Below are positions 14,837 through 24,052 of a DNA stretch of 46,884 nt, one piece after another (within the stretch, counting starts at the first letter, position 1; each line of letters opens with the position of its first letter). The stretch is from Paenibacillus sp. PastM-3 (GTDB taxonomy: Bacteria; Bacillota; Bacilli; Paenibacillales; Paenibacillaceae). Below the pieces are notes generated by a model. It saw nothing but the letters and a program-made list of their open reading frames with translations, made no database searches and was not told where the DNA came from. The translations under genes were made by a program, and so were the position numbers. Location: NCBI RefSeq assembly GCF_029893965.1, contig NZ_JARXXP010000036.1, positions 1 to 46,884 on the forward strand. Reading direction: 5' to 3'.

Positions 14837-16522
14837 TTACATCCGCTCAGGGGCAGTGACGCCAACGAGACGCAGGACGTTGGCGATGGTGATGCGGGCC
14901 GCGCCCAGCAGGGCGAGGCGGGCCACGGTCTGGGCAGCGTCGTCAGTGATGACGCGCTCTGCCTTGTAGTAGCTATGGAACAGTGCGGCCAGATCGTACA
15001 CGTAACGGATCAGGCGGTGCGGCGCATAGCTGTCAGCGGCAACTGCGATCTCGGCAGGAAGCTCGCCGATCTTGCGCAGCAGGTCGTATTCGTGAACGGC
15101 CGTCAGCTTGCTGAAGTCAATCTGATCGATGGCCGGGACGGTGATGCCCTGCTCCTCAGCCTGGCGGAAAATGCTGCAGATCCGCGCATGCGCATACTGC
15201 ACATAATAGACAGGATTCTCGTTGGAGGTGGAAATCGCCAGATCCATGTCGAAATCAAGATGCGAATCCATGCTGCGCATGGTGAAGAAGTAGCGGATCG
15301 CGTCGAGGCCGACTTCTTCCATCAGTTCTTCCATCGTAACGGCCTTGCCGGTACGCTTGGACATTTTGACCTTCTCGCCGTTCTGGAACAGGCTGACCAT
15401 CTGGGCAATCAGCACGACCAGCTTCTCTGGGTCATTGCCAAGCGCCGACATGGCTGCCTTCATCCGCGGGATATAGCCGTGGTGGTCAGCACCCCAGATA
15501 TTGATCATGGTATCGTAGCCGCGCTCATACTTATCGTTGTGATAAGCGATATCCGGTGTCAGATAGGTGTAGGTGCCGTCGTTCTTGATCAGCACGCGGT
15601 CCTTGTCATCGCCGTATTTAGTGGTATTCAGCCAGGTAGCGCCGTCCTGCTCGTACACTTCGCCGCGGTCGCGCAGCTCATCCAGCGAGCGCAGCACCTG
15701 GCCGTTCTCGTACAGCGAGGTCTCGCTGAACCAGATGTCGAAATTTACGCGGAAGCGTTCAAGGTCACGTTTGATCTTGCCCAGCTCCTTCGTAAGCCCG
15801 TAGGTACGGAAAAATGCCGCACGGTCTCCCGGAGTCATCTCCAGCAGGGTGTCGCCCTTTTCGGCAACCAGCTCCTTGGCAAATCCCTTGATATCCTCAC
15901 CGTGGTAGCCGTCCTCCGGCATTTCCGCCGGCTGGCCGAGCTCCTGCAGGTAGCGGGCCTCGATCGATTTGCAAAGATTGTTCACCTGGTTGCCGGCATC
16001 ATTAATGTAGTATTCGCGGGTTACCTGATAACCGGCAAAATCCAGCACATTGCAGAGGGCATCGCCGACAGCCGCGCCGCGGGCATGTCCGAGATGCAGG
16101 CTGCCGGTAGGGTTCGCGCTGACAAACTCCATTTCTACCTTTTTGCCTTTGCCTGTCTCAATCCGGCCGTAATTGTCGCCCTGCTCTGTGACAAGACCGA
16201 TGACCGGATAAAGGTAGCTCTTGGAGAGCGTGAAGTTGATGAAGCCCGGACCTGCGATTTCCGCTTTCTCAATAGAAGCTGAAGCAGTGTCCAGATGTTC
16301 AATAATAGCTTCCGCAATTTGACGCGGGTTGCGCTTGGCGATCTTGGTGAGCTGCATAGCGGCATTGGTCGCCAGATCTCCATGAGCCTTGTCCTTCGGA
16401 ACTTCCAGTGCAATGGCCGGAAGCTCTTCCTGGGTTACGAGACCGGCGGCCAGAATAGCACCCGCAACCGCTTCTTTGACCCGCTCATTGGCAAGCTGCA
16501 GCGGATTTGAACTTTGTGTCAT
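14837..16522 (-). CDS. argS: Arginyl-tRNA synthetase
   Basis: This 561-residue class I aminoacyl-tRNA synthetase charges tRNA-Arg. The N-terminal Arg-tRNA recognition domain (about 1-110) is followed by the Rossmann core with the HIGH-type motif HLGHARG (in SANPTGSLHLGHARG). The KMSKR loop lies about residue 383. The C-terminal DALR anticodon-binding domain ends RLVGVTAPERM, the family's standard end. The start ATG at 16522 overlaps the stop of the preceding ywiB-like gene (ATGA), with AGGAGG upstream, so the two are translationally coupled. Same pair and order as in B. subtilis. Confidence 0.97.
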   Translation of the reverse strand: MTQSSNPLQLANERVKEAVAGAILAAGLVTQEELPAIALEVPKDKAHGDLATNAAMQLTKIAKRNPRQIAEAIIEHLDTASASIEKAEIAGPGFINFTLSKSYLYPVIGLVTEQGDNYGRIETGKGKKVEMEFVSANPTGSLHLGHARGAAVGDALCNVLDFAGYQVTREYYINDAGNQVNNLCKSIEARYLQELGQPAEMPEDGYHGEDIKGFAKELVAEKGDTLLEMTPGDRAAFFRTYGLTKELGKIKRDLERFRVNFDIWFSETSLYENGQVLRSLDELRDRGEVYEQDGATWLNTTKYGDDKDRVLIKNDGTYTYLTPDIAYHNDKYERGYDTMINIWGADHHGYIPRMKAAMSALGNDPEKLVVLIAQMVSLFQNGEKVKMSKRTGKAVTMEELMEEVGLDAIRYFFTMRSMDSHLDFDMDLAISTSNENPVYYVQYAHARICSIFRQAEEQGITVPAIDQIDFSKLTAVHEYDLLRKIGELPAEIAVAADSYAPHRLIRYVYDLAALFHSYYKAERVITDDAAQTVARLALLGAARITIANVLRLVGVTAPERM

Positions 16523-16962
16523 AATTGTGGTTCCTCCTGTATATACAAACTGATAGCGAACTGTCCCGATAGCTCCCCGTAGACGTACAAGTCATACTCC
16601 CACGAGACCTCCAGCGAACGTCCATTACGCATAATATCCAGCTTCCGCGTGTCGGTAGAGAGATTAAACTGGGCGTACGGGGACCGGTAGAAGCCCGGCA
16701 GGCGCCGTCCTGTCTCAAAAGACTGCTCAGACTCAATGCTCCCGTGCCGGATCAGCTTCAGTTCACAGCCCGTAATCTTGATCATCGTACGGACAGACAC
16801 AGCCTCTCCCTGCGGACCCTGCTCCGCTTCCTTATAACGGATAAACAGCTGCTCCCCTTTGGAAAAAGCTTCCCCGGCAGCCTTGATCACATTCTTCTGC
16901 CCGTCCTGCCGGCTTTCCAGAGTAACAGTAACACCGTATTTGGCGGACTGTAGTTCAGACAT
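16519..16962 (-). CDS. ywiB: DUF1934 family protein (YwiB-like)
   Basis: This 147-residue protein is of the DUF1934 family, whose structures show a small lipocalin-like beta-barrel; function is unknown. Alternating beta-strand patterns (VTVTLESRQDG, LFIRYKEA, VRTMIKITG, LEVSWEYDLY) fit. The start at 16962 has GAGGAA 6 bases upstream; a longer frame back to 17019 has no site. Its stop overlaps the argS start by 4 bases. The ywiB-argS pairing is conserved in bacilli, supporting the name. A TACAAT -10 element is at 17018-17023 on the minus strand, but its -35 is weak. Confidence 0.85.
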   Translation of the reverse strand: MSELQSAKYGVTVTLESRQDGQKNVIKAAGEAFSKGEQLFIRYKEAEQGPQGEAVSVRTMIKITGCELKLIRHGSIESEQSFETGRRLPGFYRSPYAQFNLSTDTRKLDIMRNGRSLEVSWEYDLYVYGELSGQFAISLYIQEEPQL

Positions 16963-17150
16963 GCTCTGTTCCTCGCTTATCGTTCTATTCATAAATTCAA
17001 GGCATATTCGCTTACCCATTGTACACTAAATCCAGTCCGGGTGAGCAATACAATTGAACTTTTATTTTCCCCTTTGGGACTAGCCGCGGCTCCAGAGAAT
17101 GTTTGGACTTCCGGCCGCTGCCCTTCTGCAGATTTCTTCAATTTATTTAG

Positions 17151-17822
17151 TTACAACGGCAGCAGCCGTACAGTATCCTTGGCCCGCAGCTGTTCCACCA
17201 TGGCATGCCAGGCCGCAGGCTTATCCTCGAGCACCGCATAATAGCGGGTCAGGAAGTCGGCTACCAGCGCGGCCTCTACCGATTCCAGCCCCTCTTGTCC
17301 AGGCATGAAGCAGAGATCCAGACCGGTTACAGCTTCGCCGTCGCCCTGCCAGGAAGGGTGGACATAAGGGAAATCAAGCCGCTCATACCCAAGATGGGAC
17401 AATACCTCGCGTCGGACAAACGGATTCATCGGCTTAACACCGCCGAAGCTGAAATCCTCCACCCGGTACGGATCATAAATCTCCGCGAACATGCCGTACA
17501 GCTCCTTGCCGTTATCTGCTGCCAGCTTCCTCAGATCCTTCAGGCGGCTTTGAGCCAGAAAACGCCCGATCCCCAGGCCCTCACGGCCGATTACGGTGAA
17601 GTCAGTCATCGCTACGTTCCAGTCCGGATAGTAACGGTATTCTGTAGTCCCGACAACGATGCCTTCATGGACGGCTGCGAACACACGGATTCCCGGATCC
17701 TCCAACGGCTCCTGCCACAGGCTGTATTCCAGCACCTCTTCCGGCGGGAACACCTCACCCAGCAGATTATGTACTTGTCTGAATAGCGGATCAGAAAGGC
17801 TCGTAATTCTTACATATTCCAT
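17151..17822 (-). CDS. GNAT family N-acetyltransferase
   Basis: A 223-residue protein with the GNAT fold, which uses acetyl-CoA to acetylate an amine. The acceptor-side strand ends TEYRYYPDWNVAMTDFTVI, and a loop EGLGIGRFLAQSRLKDL (about 83-99) resembles the acetyl-CoA pyrophosphate-binding loop. It is longer than a minimal GNAT, with an extra C-terminal region (about 150-223). Substrate unknown. Start ATG at 17822 with GAGGAG upstream. It follows the second GNAT gene by 55 bases and is probably the last gene of the amidohydrolase-GNAT-GNAT unit. Confidence 0.75.
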   Translation of the reverse strand: MEYVRITSLSDPLFRQVHNLLGEVFPPEEVLEYSLWQEPLEDPGIRVFAAVHEGIVVGTTEYRYYPDWNVAMTDFTVIGREGLGIGRFLAQSRLKDLRKLAADNGKELYGMFAEIYDPYRVEDFSFGGVKPMNPFVRREVLSHLGYERLDFPYVHPSWQGDGEAVTGLDLCFMPGQEGLESVEAALVADFLTRYYAVLEDKPAAWHAMVEQLRAKDTVRLLPL

Positions 17823-17877
17823 AGAAGAATCTCCTCCAGTGTTATTTTGATTGGGTTTTGCCTTCAGCCTGTCTTTT

Positions 17878-18546
17878 CTATAAAAAAGGGTTGCGCCACT
17901 CCATCAGTGCCGCGTAATTGCAGGACTCCTCGTCCTCAAGATATTCCGGGGCCACACCAAGCGGCGTCCGTCCGCAGCGCAGCAGAAAAGTAATAACCGG
18001 ATCCGCCAGCTGCCCGCCGGTCACCTCAGCCAGATAAGCCTCTGCCGATAGCCGGGAAGCTTCTTTATGATAGCCGGGCATTCTTCCCGCACCTAGTAGC
18101 CGCTCAAGCTTCTGTTCTACGACCACATGATACAGGGACTGCACCAGCTCCTTGCCCAGTCCCAGCTTGCGGAACTTCGGGCGTACGCACAGATCTGCAA
18201 TATACAGCGTATTGCCGTCCGGCTGATGTGTGGTGATATATCCGTCTGCCGTTACCTCAGACCAGGTATGACTGTGATGTGCCGATTCTTCATTAAAATG
18301 AATTTTGAGGCTCGTAACCGAACCGGCCAGTTCACCGTTCACTTCGGCGCACAGCGCCCCCTCCGGGAACAGTTCCACATGATTGTGCAGCTGCTCCCGG
18401 TTCCACAGCAGCTCTGCCGGATAAGGAGGCGGGAAAGCTTCCGATTGTATCGTAATGAGCTCGTCAAAATCCGCCGCCGTATAATTCCGGATTACCGCAG
18501 GAACCGGCACTTTGCCGTCAAAGGCATAAAAGCTTTTCGTGTACAT
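17878..18546 (-). CDS. GNAT N-acetyltransferase resembling the YhcX N-terminal half
   Basis: A 222-residue GNAT protein. The acetyl-CoA loop is visible as RPKFRKLGLGKELVQSLY (about 127-144), after LYIADLCV. The sequence around TADGYITTHQPDGNTLY and GAGRMPGYHKEA, and the C-terminal ALMEWRNPFL, recall the GNAT half of B. subtilis YhcX, where this domain is fused in front of a nitrilase-like domain. Here the two are separate genes in reverse order: the hydrolase comes first and this gene starts 15 bases later, with an AAAGGAG site. The link suggests joint action on one small metabolite, substrate unknown. Confidence 0.8.
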   Translation of the reverse strand: MYTKSFYAFDGKVPVPAVIRNYTAADFDELITIQSEAFPPPYPAELLWNREQLHNHVELFPEGALCAEVNGELAGSVTSLKIHFNEESAHHSHTWSEVTADGYITTHQPDGNTLYIADLCVRPKFRKLGLGKELVQSLYHVVVEQKLERLLGAGRMPGYHKEASRLSAEAYLAEVTGGQLADPVITFLLRCGRTPLGVAPEYLEDEESCNYAALMEWRNPFL

Positions 18547-18561
18547 CCTTGTCTGACTCCT

Positions 18562-19419
18562 TTATGTCCAGTCTGTGTACAGGTCCGTTCTCCGGTCGCG
18601 CCAGGTGGTTACCGAACCGCGCTCACGCACCCGGTACAGCATCTCCAGGTCCAGATCAGCGGTAATAATCATGTCATCGTTAATCTCCCCTTCGGCCAGC
18701 AGCCCTTTTGGCGGAAAGGGAACATCATTAGGTGTGATAACAGCGGCCTGCCCGAAGTTCGCACGCATGAGATCAACGGTTGGCAGCGACCCGACGGTTC
18801 CTGTGAGCACAACATAAATCTGGTTTTCGATCGCACGCGCATGACTGGTATAGCGGACCCGGTGGAAGCCGTGGCGGTCATCCGTGCAGGACGGGCAAAA
18901 AATGACGTCAGCCCCCTTGGCTCTGGCCATCCGCACAATTTCCGGAAATTCAATATCGTAGCAGGTCAGCATGGCAATGGTTCCTTTGTCCGTCTGAAAG
19001 ACCTCCAGGCCTTCTCCGGCCCCCATATTCCAGCCTTCCACCTCAGCGGGAGTAATATGGAGCTTGGCCTGCTCGGCAATTCTTCCGTCGGGATAAAAGA
19101 GATGCGCCACATTGTACAGCTTGCCGTTTCGGCGCAGCACATGGGTGCCTCCGATGATGTGCACATTATATTTGCGGGCAAAACCGGAGAACATCTCCCG
19201 GTACTGCTCCGTAAACTGCGGCAGATCCTCAATGCCCAGGGCGTTACCCTGCCCGTCCCCGATGGACATCAGCTGAGTTGTGAGAAACTCCGGAAACAGG
19301 ATAAAGTCGGTGCTGAATTCCTCAGCCGTCTTAATGTAATGCTCACACCGGGCAGCAAACTCATCAAACGAAGTTATCGTATGCAAATGATATTGAACAG
19401 CGGATACGCGAAAGGCCAC
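18562..19419 (-). CDS. Carbon-nitrogen hydrolase (nitrilase superfamily)
   Basis: A 285-residue nitrilase-superfamily amidohydrolase. The Glu-Lys-Cys triad is visible: E44 (FPEF), K119 (AKLHITP) and C153 (TCYDIEFPE). The enzyme is cytoplasmic and hydrolyses a C-N bond of an unknown amide. It resembles the C-terminal half of B. subtilis YhcX (AVQYHLHTITSFDEFA, TTQLMS). Start ATG at 19419 with TAGGAGG upstream. First of a three-gene unit with two GNAT acetyltransferases. An omega-amidase or an N-carbamoyl hydrolase role is possible but not shown. Confidence 0.88.
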   Translation of the reverse strand: MAFRVSAVQYHLHTITSFDEFAARCEHYIKTAEEFSTDFILFPEFLTTQLMSIGDGQGNALGIEDLPQFTEQYREMFSGFARKYNVHIIGGTHVLRRNGKLYNVAHLFYPDGRIAEQAKLHITPAEVEGWNMGAGEGLEVFQTDKGTIAMLTCYDIEFPEIVRMARAKGADVIFCPSCTDDRHGFHRVRYTSHARAIENQIYVVLTGTVGSLPTVDLMRANFGQAAVITPNDVPFPPKGLLAEGEINDDMIITADLDLEMLYRVRERGSVTTWRDRRTDLYTDWT

Positions 19420-19559
19420 TCTGCATTCCTCCTAGCATTTGTCCACAGGCTCCGCAGGTATGCGGAACAGTCCTGTTAAAGTAAATCAAATTTTATCATA
19501 CTGGCGGTCAAAATCACACTCGGCGGGAAAACGTAAAAAGGCGCTCTTGTTATACCCGC

Positions 19560-19588
19560 AAAAAAAGCGGCCCCGGAAGAGGAACCGC
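19560..19588 (-). terminator. Terminator after the propeller-protein gene
   Basis: Minus-strand GCGGTTCC-tcttcc-GGGGCCGC (19567-19588) pairs over 8 positions including two G-U pairs, then TTTTTTT. Confidence 0.85.
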
Positions 19589-19623
19589 CCTGTCATTAGT
19601 ATAGAGTTGTTATTTTGTTATTG

Positions 19624-20784
19624 TTATTTCCCTTTAAAAGCAAACTTCTCCGTCCAGGTCATGCCGCCGTCCTTAGTGGCATAAAGGGATGAAGTATCGG
19701 CATCTTTGACTGCCATCCAGCCCGCTTTGCTGTCGGGGAAGGAGATCCTTGCTTCATATCCGGCAATTGCCGGCAGGTTGCTCCATTGCTTGCCCGCATT
19801 CACTGTGCGGCCGACAGCCACCTGTTCACCTGCAGGCGAATAGCCGGCCAGAAAGGCTGTGCTGCTGCCGGCCAGTTGCATGTTGCCCGGTCTGCCGGAG
19901 GCAGGTCCTTTCTTCAGCAGCGCTGATCCGCTGCCCGGTGCAGGACCGCCGCCTGCCGTCTCCTGGGCGATTACACGGGTCCAGCTCTTTCCCTGATTGC
20001 CGCTGGCGTACAGCGAATACGAGGTCTGGGACATGCCTGATCCTCCGTACAGGAGTGCATATACCTGATCACCCTTGGCATATACCTGTCCGTACTCCGG
20101 GTAAGCAAAAGCCGATTTGAGTGCCAGCTTCCAGGTCGATCCGCCATCTGTGGTCTTCATAACCCGGTAGCCTTCGCCCGGTGCCACCACGACTGCCCAG
20201 CCGTTATTGCGGCTGGTAAACTCTGCGCCGCGCGTGTTAGCCGGAGTCTTGATCTGGCTCCAGCTCCGTCCCCCGTCCTCCGTATAATACGTAAAGGCAC
20301 GGACATAACCGAAGCCGTGCTTGCTGTCTGTAAATGCGATCCGTTCAAAGCCTACCTGTGACTCCGAAATTCTCTTCCAGGTTGATCCGCCGTCCGATGT
20401 GCCGATAAGATAGGCCCCGTTCTGCTCCTGAACCGAAGCTAATGCCCACCCATGCACATTGTCCGGGAAGGAGATCTGCCGGAAGTTCCACTGGCCTTCA
20501 TAAATGTTCTGGAAATGGCTGCCGCCGTCCGATGTGCCGATCATAAAGCCTTTGCCTGCAGCCCGTCCTGTATCTGCACTGAGAAACGCCAGGTCATTGA
20601 AGCTGAGCGGTGTCTCTTCAGCAGCCAGATGCTTGGCCTGCAGCTGCTTAAGCAGACCATGGTCTCCGGCGCCCGCCGGTGCTGCTGCATGTACCGGAGC
20701 TGCTGCACCCCCGGACGAAACCGCGAGCAATCCCGCGGAGAGAATGGTTAGTGCTTTTAGATGTATCTTTTTAGTCCAATTCAT
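19624..20784 (-). CDS. Secreted Ycf48-like beta-propeller protein with seven Asp-boxes
   Basis: A 386-residue exported protein. The signal peptide (about 1-33; hydrophobic LTILSAGLLAVSSGGAA, likely cleavage after VHA) has no lipobox. Seven Asp-box-type motifs (x-G-x-x-W) are spaced along it: SDGGSHF, SDGGSTW, EDGGRSW, TDGGSTW, NQGKSW, NAGKQW, KDGGMTW. This fits a BNR/Ycf48-like propeller with about seven blades, a fold often used for protein binding; catalytic sialidase residues are not apparent. The start at 20784 is set by AGGAGG 8 bases upstream; the open frame extends to 20940 without a site. It is divergent from pbpG. Its function is not known. Confidence 0.82.
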   Translation of the reverse strand: MNWTKKIHLKALTILSAGLLAVSSGGAAAPVHAAAPAGAGDHGLLKQLQAKHLAAEETPLSFNDLAFLSADTGRAAGKGFMIGTSDGGSHFQNIYEGQWNFRQISFPDNVHGWALASVQEQNGAYLIGTSDGGSTWKRISESQVGFERIAFTDSKHGFGYVRAFTYYTEDGGRSWSQIKTPANTRGAEFTSRNNGWAVVVAPGEGYRVMKTTDGGSTWKLALKSAFAYPEYGQVYAKGDQVYALLYGGSGMSQTSYSLYASGNQGKSWTRVIAQETAGGGPAPGSGSALLKKGPASGRPGNMQLAGSSTAFLAGYSPAGEQVAVGRTVNAGKQWSNLPAIAGYEARISFPDSKAGWMAVKDADTSSLYATKDGGMTWTEKFAFKGK

Positions 20785-21013
20785 GATGACACCTCCTGTG
20801 ATATATATACCCTTTCCTGTCAGCACTACTCTGTTATACTCCCCGTCCGCAGTTCTATCTACCCTGAGAAGGTCACAAAAAGAAGACAATTTGGTTACCG
20901 CTGCCTCCGGCCCTGAATATCTGCCCGTTTCCTTTCCCATAATGAGAACTAACCGGCACTATTATGAACGACGCCGGCCGTTTCGCATTCCTGAGGACAA
21001 GGAGCCTGAAGCC

Positions 21014-23077
21014 ATGCCGCGCGATTCTGCTAACCCGAAAGTCAAAAGACACCGTTTACGCCGGCTGACCCGGCTGCTGGCCGCCCTGACGATACTGCTG
21101 TTGCTTGCTGCCGGAGCACTGCTGGGCTATCTATATAACAAACCGCTTCCGCCGATCGGCGATGATATCCGCTCCCGCCTGCTGGATGCCAGAGGCAATG
21201 TGCTGGCCACCTTCACGACGGACGGGCGCAGCCGCACTCCGGTTACGCTGGACCAGATCTCCCCTGAGCTGATCCAGGCTACCCTGGCCGTGGAGGACCG
21301 CAAGTTTTTTAGTCATTCCGGTTTTGATTTGAAAGGCATGGGACGGGCGGTGCTGGCCAATCTGGAGACGGGCGAGCGCTCCCAGGGGGCCAGCACGCTG
21401 ACCCAGCAGCTGGCGCGCAACCTGTACCTTACCCATGAAAAAACCTGGACCCGCAAGGCCAAGGAAGCGATTTACACAATGCAGCTGGAGATGAAATACA
21501 GCAAAAAAGAGATTCTCAATATGTATTTAAATGAAATCTACTACGGTCACGGGGCTTATGGCATTGAAGCAGCCTCCCGCATGTACTTCGGCAAAGCGGC
21601 GGCAGATCTGAATCTGGCGGAAAGCGCACTGCTGGCCGGCATCCCCAAAGGCCCGACCTATTATTCACCCTACACCCATCCGGATAACGCCAAAAAGCGG
21701 CAGAGTATTATTTTAAACTCTATGGTCCAGGTAGGAGATATTACAGAAAAACAGGCCGAGGAGGCCGCCCGGACCGTTCTCAGCTTTAAGCCGCAGGGCC
21801 AAAAGGATACTGTCGTGCTTGCCCCTTACTTCCGTGATTATATACGCGGGCTGGTCACCGACACGCTGGGGATCAGCAATGACGAGCTGGAGCTGGGCGG
21901 GCTGAATGTGTATACCACGCTTGACCCTGATATGCAGCAGGCAGCTGAAGAAGCCGTGGATAAAGGGATGGACCCGGCCAGTGAGCTGGAGACCGCCCTC
22001 GTCTCCATTGACCCGCGCACCGGTTATATCAAAGCAATGGTCGGAGGGAAGAACTACCGTTCCAACCAGTTCAATCATGCCCTGGCCACTACCCGGCAGC
22101 CCGGTTCATCCTTTAAGCCCATTATGTATCTGAGCGCGCTATCCTCAAAAACGATGACCGGCCTGTCGGTTTTTAACAGCCAGCCGACGCTGTTCCATTA
22201 CGACAACAACCGCAAAACGTACCAGCCCAAAAATTTCGGCGACAAATATCTCGGGGAAATTAATATGCGCCAGGCCATCGCCGCTTCCGACAATATCTAT
22301 GCTGTAAATACGATTATGAAAATCGGCGCGGACCATGTCGCAGAAATGGCAACCCGGCTGGGGATAAAAAGTCCGCTGCAGAGCGTGCCCTCCCTGGCGC
22401 TCGGAACCTCACCGGTCAGCCCACTCGAGATGGCTTCCGCCTTCGCGGTAATCGGAGGCGGAGGTGTCCGGCAGCCGGTGACAGCCATTCTGAAGATTAC
22501 CGATTCCAAGGGCGATCTGGTCTATGAAGCCCCCCAGGCCGGGGGGGAGCAGGTCGTTGAGCCTGCGGCAGCCTATGTCCTGACCCGGCTGATGGAAGGG
22601 GTCTTTGAGAGCGGCGGCACCGGTAACCGCGTAGCGTCCATTATCAAGCGCCCCGTAGCAGGCAAGACCGGGACTACGGATACAGACGGCTGGATGGTCG
22701 GCTTTACGCCGGAGCTGTCTACTGCAGTCTGGGTTGGATATGATAAGGGCCGCGAAATCGCTACCTCTGACGGAAGACGTGCTGCCCCGATTTTTGCCGA
22801 ATTTACGGAGAAGGCGCTGGCCAATGTGCCGCCAAAGATTTTCCCGATTCCTGACGGCGTTGTCAGTGTCTACATCAACCCGGAATCAGGCAAACTGGCT
22901 ACGGCCGCCTGCCCGGAGAAGGAGCTTGAGACCTTTATCAGCGGCACGGAACCGACAGAATATTGCGATGAGCACAGCACCCGCGGGGAAACAGCGCCTG
23001 CTGAAGAGCCGCCGGCCGGTCCGGCCAAGGAAGAACACTCGCTGTGGAGCGATATCAAGCGCTGGTGGCTGAACTAG
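21014..23077 (+). CDS. pbpG: Class A penicillin-binding protein (PBP2d-like)
   Basis: A 687-residue bifunctional peptidoglycan synthase. A short cytoplasmic basic region (KVKRHRLRRL) and one membrane helix (about 17-43) precede a GT51 glycosyltransferase with EDRKFFSHSGFD and GASTLTQQLARN. The transpeptidase follows, with the serine motif SSFK, SDN and KTGT. The ATG at 21014 has AAGGAG 9 bases before it; the open frame extends far upstream and another ATG at 20942 lacks a site. Length matches B. subtilis PbpG (691), and ywhD lies nearby as in that organism, so the symbol is by length and synteny. In Bacillus pbpG acts in the forespore. A short gap separates it from the downstream glycosylase. 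Confidence 0.9.
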   Translation: MPRDSANPKVKRHRLRRLTRLLAALTILLLLAAGALLGYLYNKPLPPIGDDIRSRLLDARGNVLATFTTDGRSRTPVTLDQISPELIQATLAVEDRKFFSHSGFDLKGMGRAVLANLETGERSQGASTLTQQLARNLYLTHEKTWTRKAKEAIYTMQLEMKYSKKEILNMYLNEIYYGHGAYGIEAASRMYFGKAAADLNLAESALLAGIPKGPTYYSPYTHPDNAKKRQSIILNSMVQVGDITEKQAEEAARTVLSFKPQGQKDTVVLAPYFRDYIRGLVTDTLGISNDELELGGLNVYTTLDPDMQQAAEEAVDKGMDPASELETALVSIDPRTGYIKAMVGGKNYRSNQFNHALATTRQPGSSFKPIMYLSALSSKTMTGLSVFNSQPTLFHYDNNRKTYQPKNFGDKYLGEINMRQAIAASDNIYAVNTIMKIGADHVAEMATRLGIKSPLQSVPSLALGTSPVSPLEMASAFAVIGGGGVRQPVTAILKITDSKGDLVYEAPQAGGEQVVEPAAAYVLTRLMEGVFESGGTGNRVASIIKRPVAGKTGTTDTDGWMVGFTPELSTAVWVGYDKGREIATSDGRRAAPIFAEFTEKALANVPPKIFPIPDGVVSVYINPESGKLATAACPEKELETFISGTEPTEYCDEHSTRGETAPAEEPPAGPAKEEHSLWSDIKRWWLN

Positions 23078-23163
23078 CTGGCAGTTGCAGCCGGCGCGCC
23101 CCATAAGGTACGATGAGCCCAAAAGCGGCAAGCCCCGCTTGCCGGGAAAGGTGCCATCCTGAT

Positions 23164-23832
23164 ATGAACCATAAAGATAACGAACCTACAGGGTACGGGC
23201 TTGTCCCGCCTGAGCTTTACAGGCTTCCGGCTCTGCAGGCTGCACCGCTTCTCCTGGGCCAGCACCTGGTGCGGCGCACAGAGGACGGGGAGATCCGCTG
23301 CCGCATCGTAGAAACAGAAAGCTACGGGGGCTTAGAGGATAAGGGCAGCCATGCCTTTGGCGGCCGCCGTACCGCCCGGACGGACGTAATGTTCCGGGAG
23401 GGCGGAACCATCTATATCTATCTCATTTATGGCATGTACCATTGCCTTAATGTCGTTACATCCGGGGAAGGTGATCCCCATGCTGTACTGATCCGGGCTG
23501 TGGAGCCGCTGACTGACGCCGATGCGGCCCTGATGCGTGTTTACCGCGGTAATGCCGGCCGCAATCCGGCCGGGCTCTCCGGCGGGCCCGGCAAGCTATG
23601 CCGTGCGCTGCGGATCGACAAGAGCCTGAACGGGCTCCGGATTGACAGCGGAGACAGCCCGCTGCGGCTGGAGCAGGGTGAACATCCTGAAGTCCTGGAT
23701 ATTGTACAGGCTCCGCGCATCAATATTCCCTATGCCGGAGAATACACAGAGCTTCCCTGGCGCTTTTATCTCCGGAATAATCCTTATATTTCAGTGAAGG
23801 ATAAGCTGGAAACACCCTTTATCCCGGGCTGA
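23164..23832 (+). CDS. 3-methyladenine DNA glycosylase (MPG/AAG type)
   Basis: A 222-residue monofunctional DNA glycosylase that removes alkylated purines such as 3-methyladenine in base excision repair. The family signatures are RIVETESYGGLEDKGSHAF (with the catalytic Glu), GTIYIYLIYGMYHCLNVV and the GGPGKLCRALRI segment. Full-length. The ATG at 23164 has AAAGGTG about 12 bases upstream; the in-frame extension to 23113 lacks a better site. It starts 86 bases after pbpG on the same strand and may be co-transcribed. Confidence 0.92.
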   Translation: MNHKDNEPTGYGLVPPELYRLPALQAAPLLLGQHLVRRTEDGEIRCRIVETESYGGLEDKGSHAFGGRRTARTDVMFREGGTIYIYLIYGMYHCLNVVTSGEGDPHAVLIRAVEPLTDADAALMRVYRGNAGRNPAGLSGGPGKLCRALRIDKSLNGLRIDSGDSPLRLEQGEHPEVLDIVQAPRINIPYAGEYTELPWRFYLRNNPYISVKDKLETPFIPG

Positions 23833-23898
23833 ATCCTGCCTCTTCGTTTCCGCCTGTTTCGGTGCCCGTATATTGGGTAAAAGGAATAGAACCCTAAT

Positions 23899-23940
23899 AA
23901 GCCGCCTGCCCTGGTTGACCAGAGCAGGCGGCTTCCCTCA
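23899..23940 (+). terminator. Terminator after the glycosylase gene
   Basis: A strong stem AAGCCGCCTGCCCTGG/CCAGAGCAGGCGGCTT (23899-23934) with a small loop, followed by CCCTCATG rather than a T-run. Strong stem, weak tail. Confidence 0.6.
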
Positions 23941-23999
23941 TGTTCACCCAATTGATAAATGGATGCGCTTTCCCCGTTCTCTAAACTTACAATTACTGC

Positions 24000-24005
24000 T
24001 ATAAT
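24000..24005 (+). promoter_or_regulatory. Candidate promoter of the AbrB-type regulator
   Basis: An extended -10, TGCTATAAT, ends at 24005, about 48 bases before the ATG. The -35 region is not consensus. A purine-rich GAGGGAC site precedes the start. Confidence 0.45.
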
Positions 24006-24052
24006 CGTAGATATCCGCAAAAAAATATAAAGATGTAAATGAGGGACATGAG

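Noticed and set aside
20504..21013. Long N-terminal extension of the penicillin-binding protein
   Set aside because: The upstream frame has no ribosome site, is antisense to the propeller gene, and family length plus the AAGGAG site support the start at 21014.
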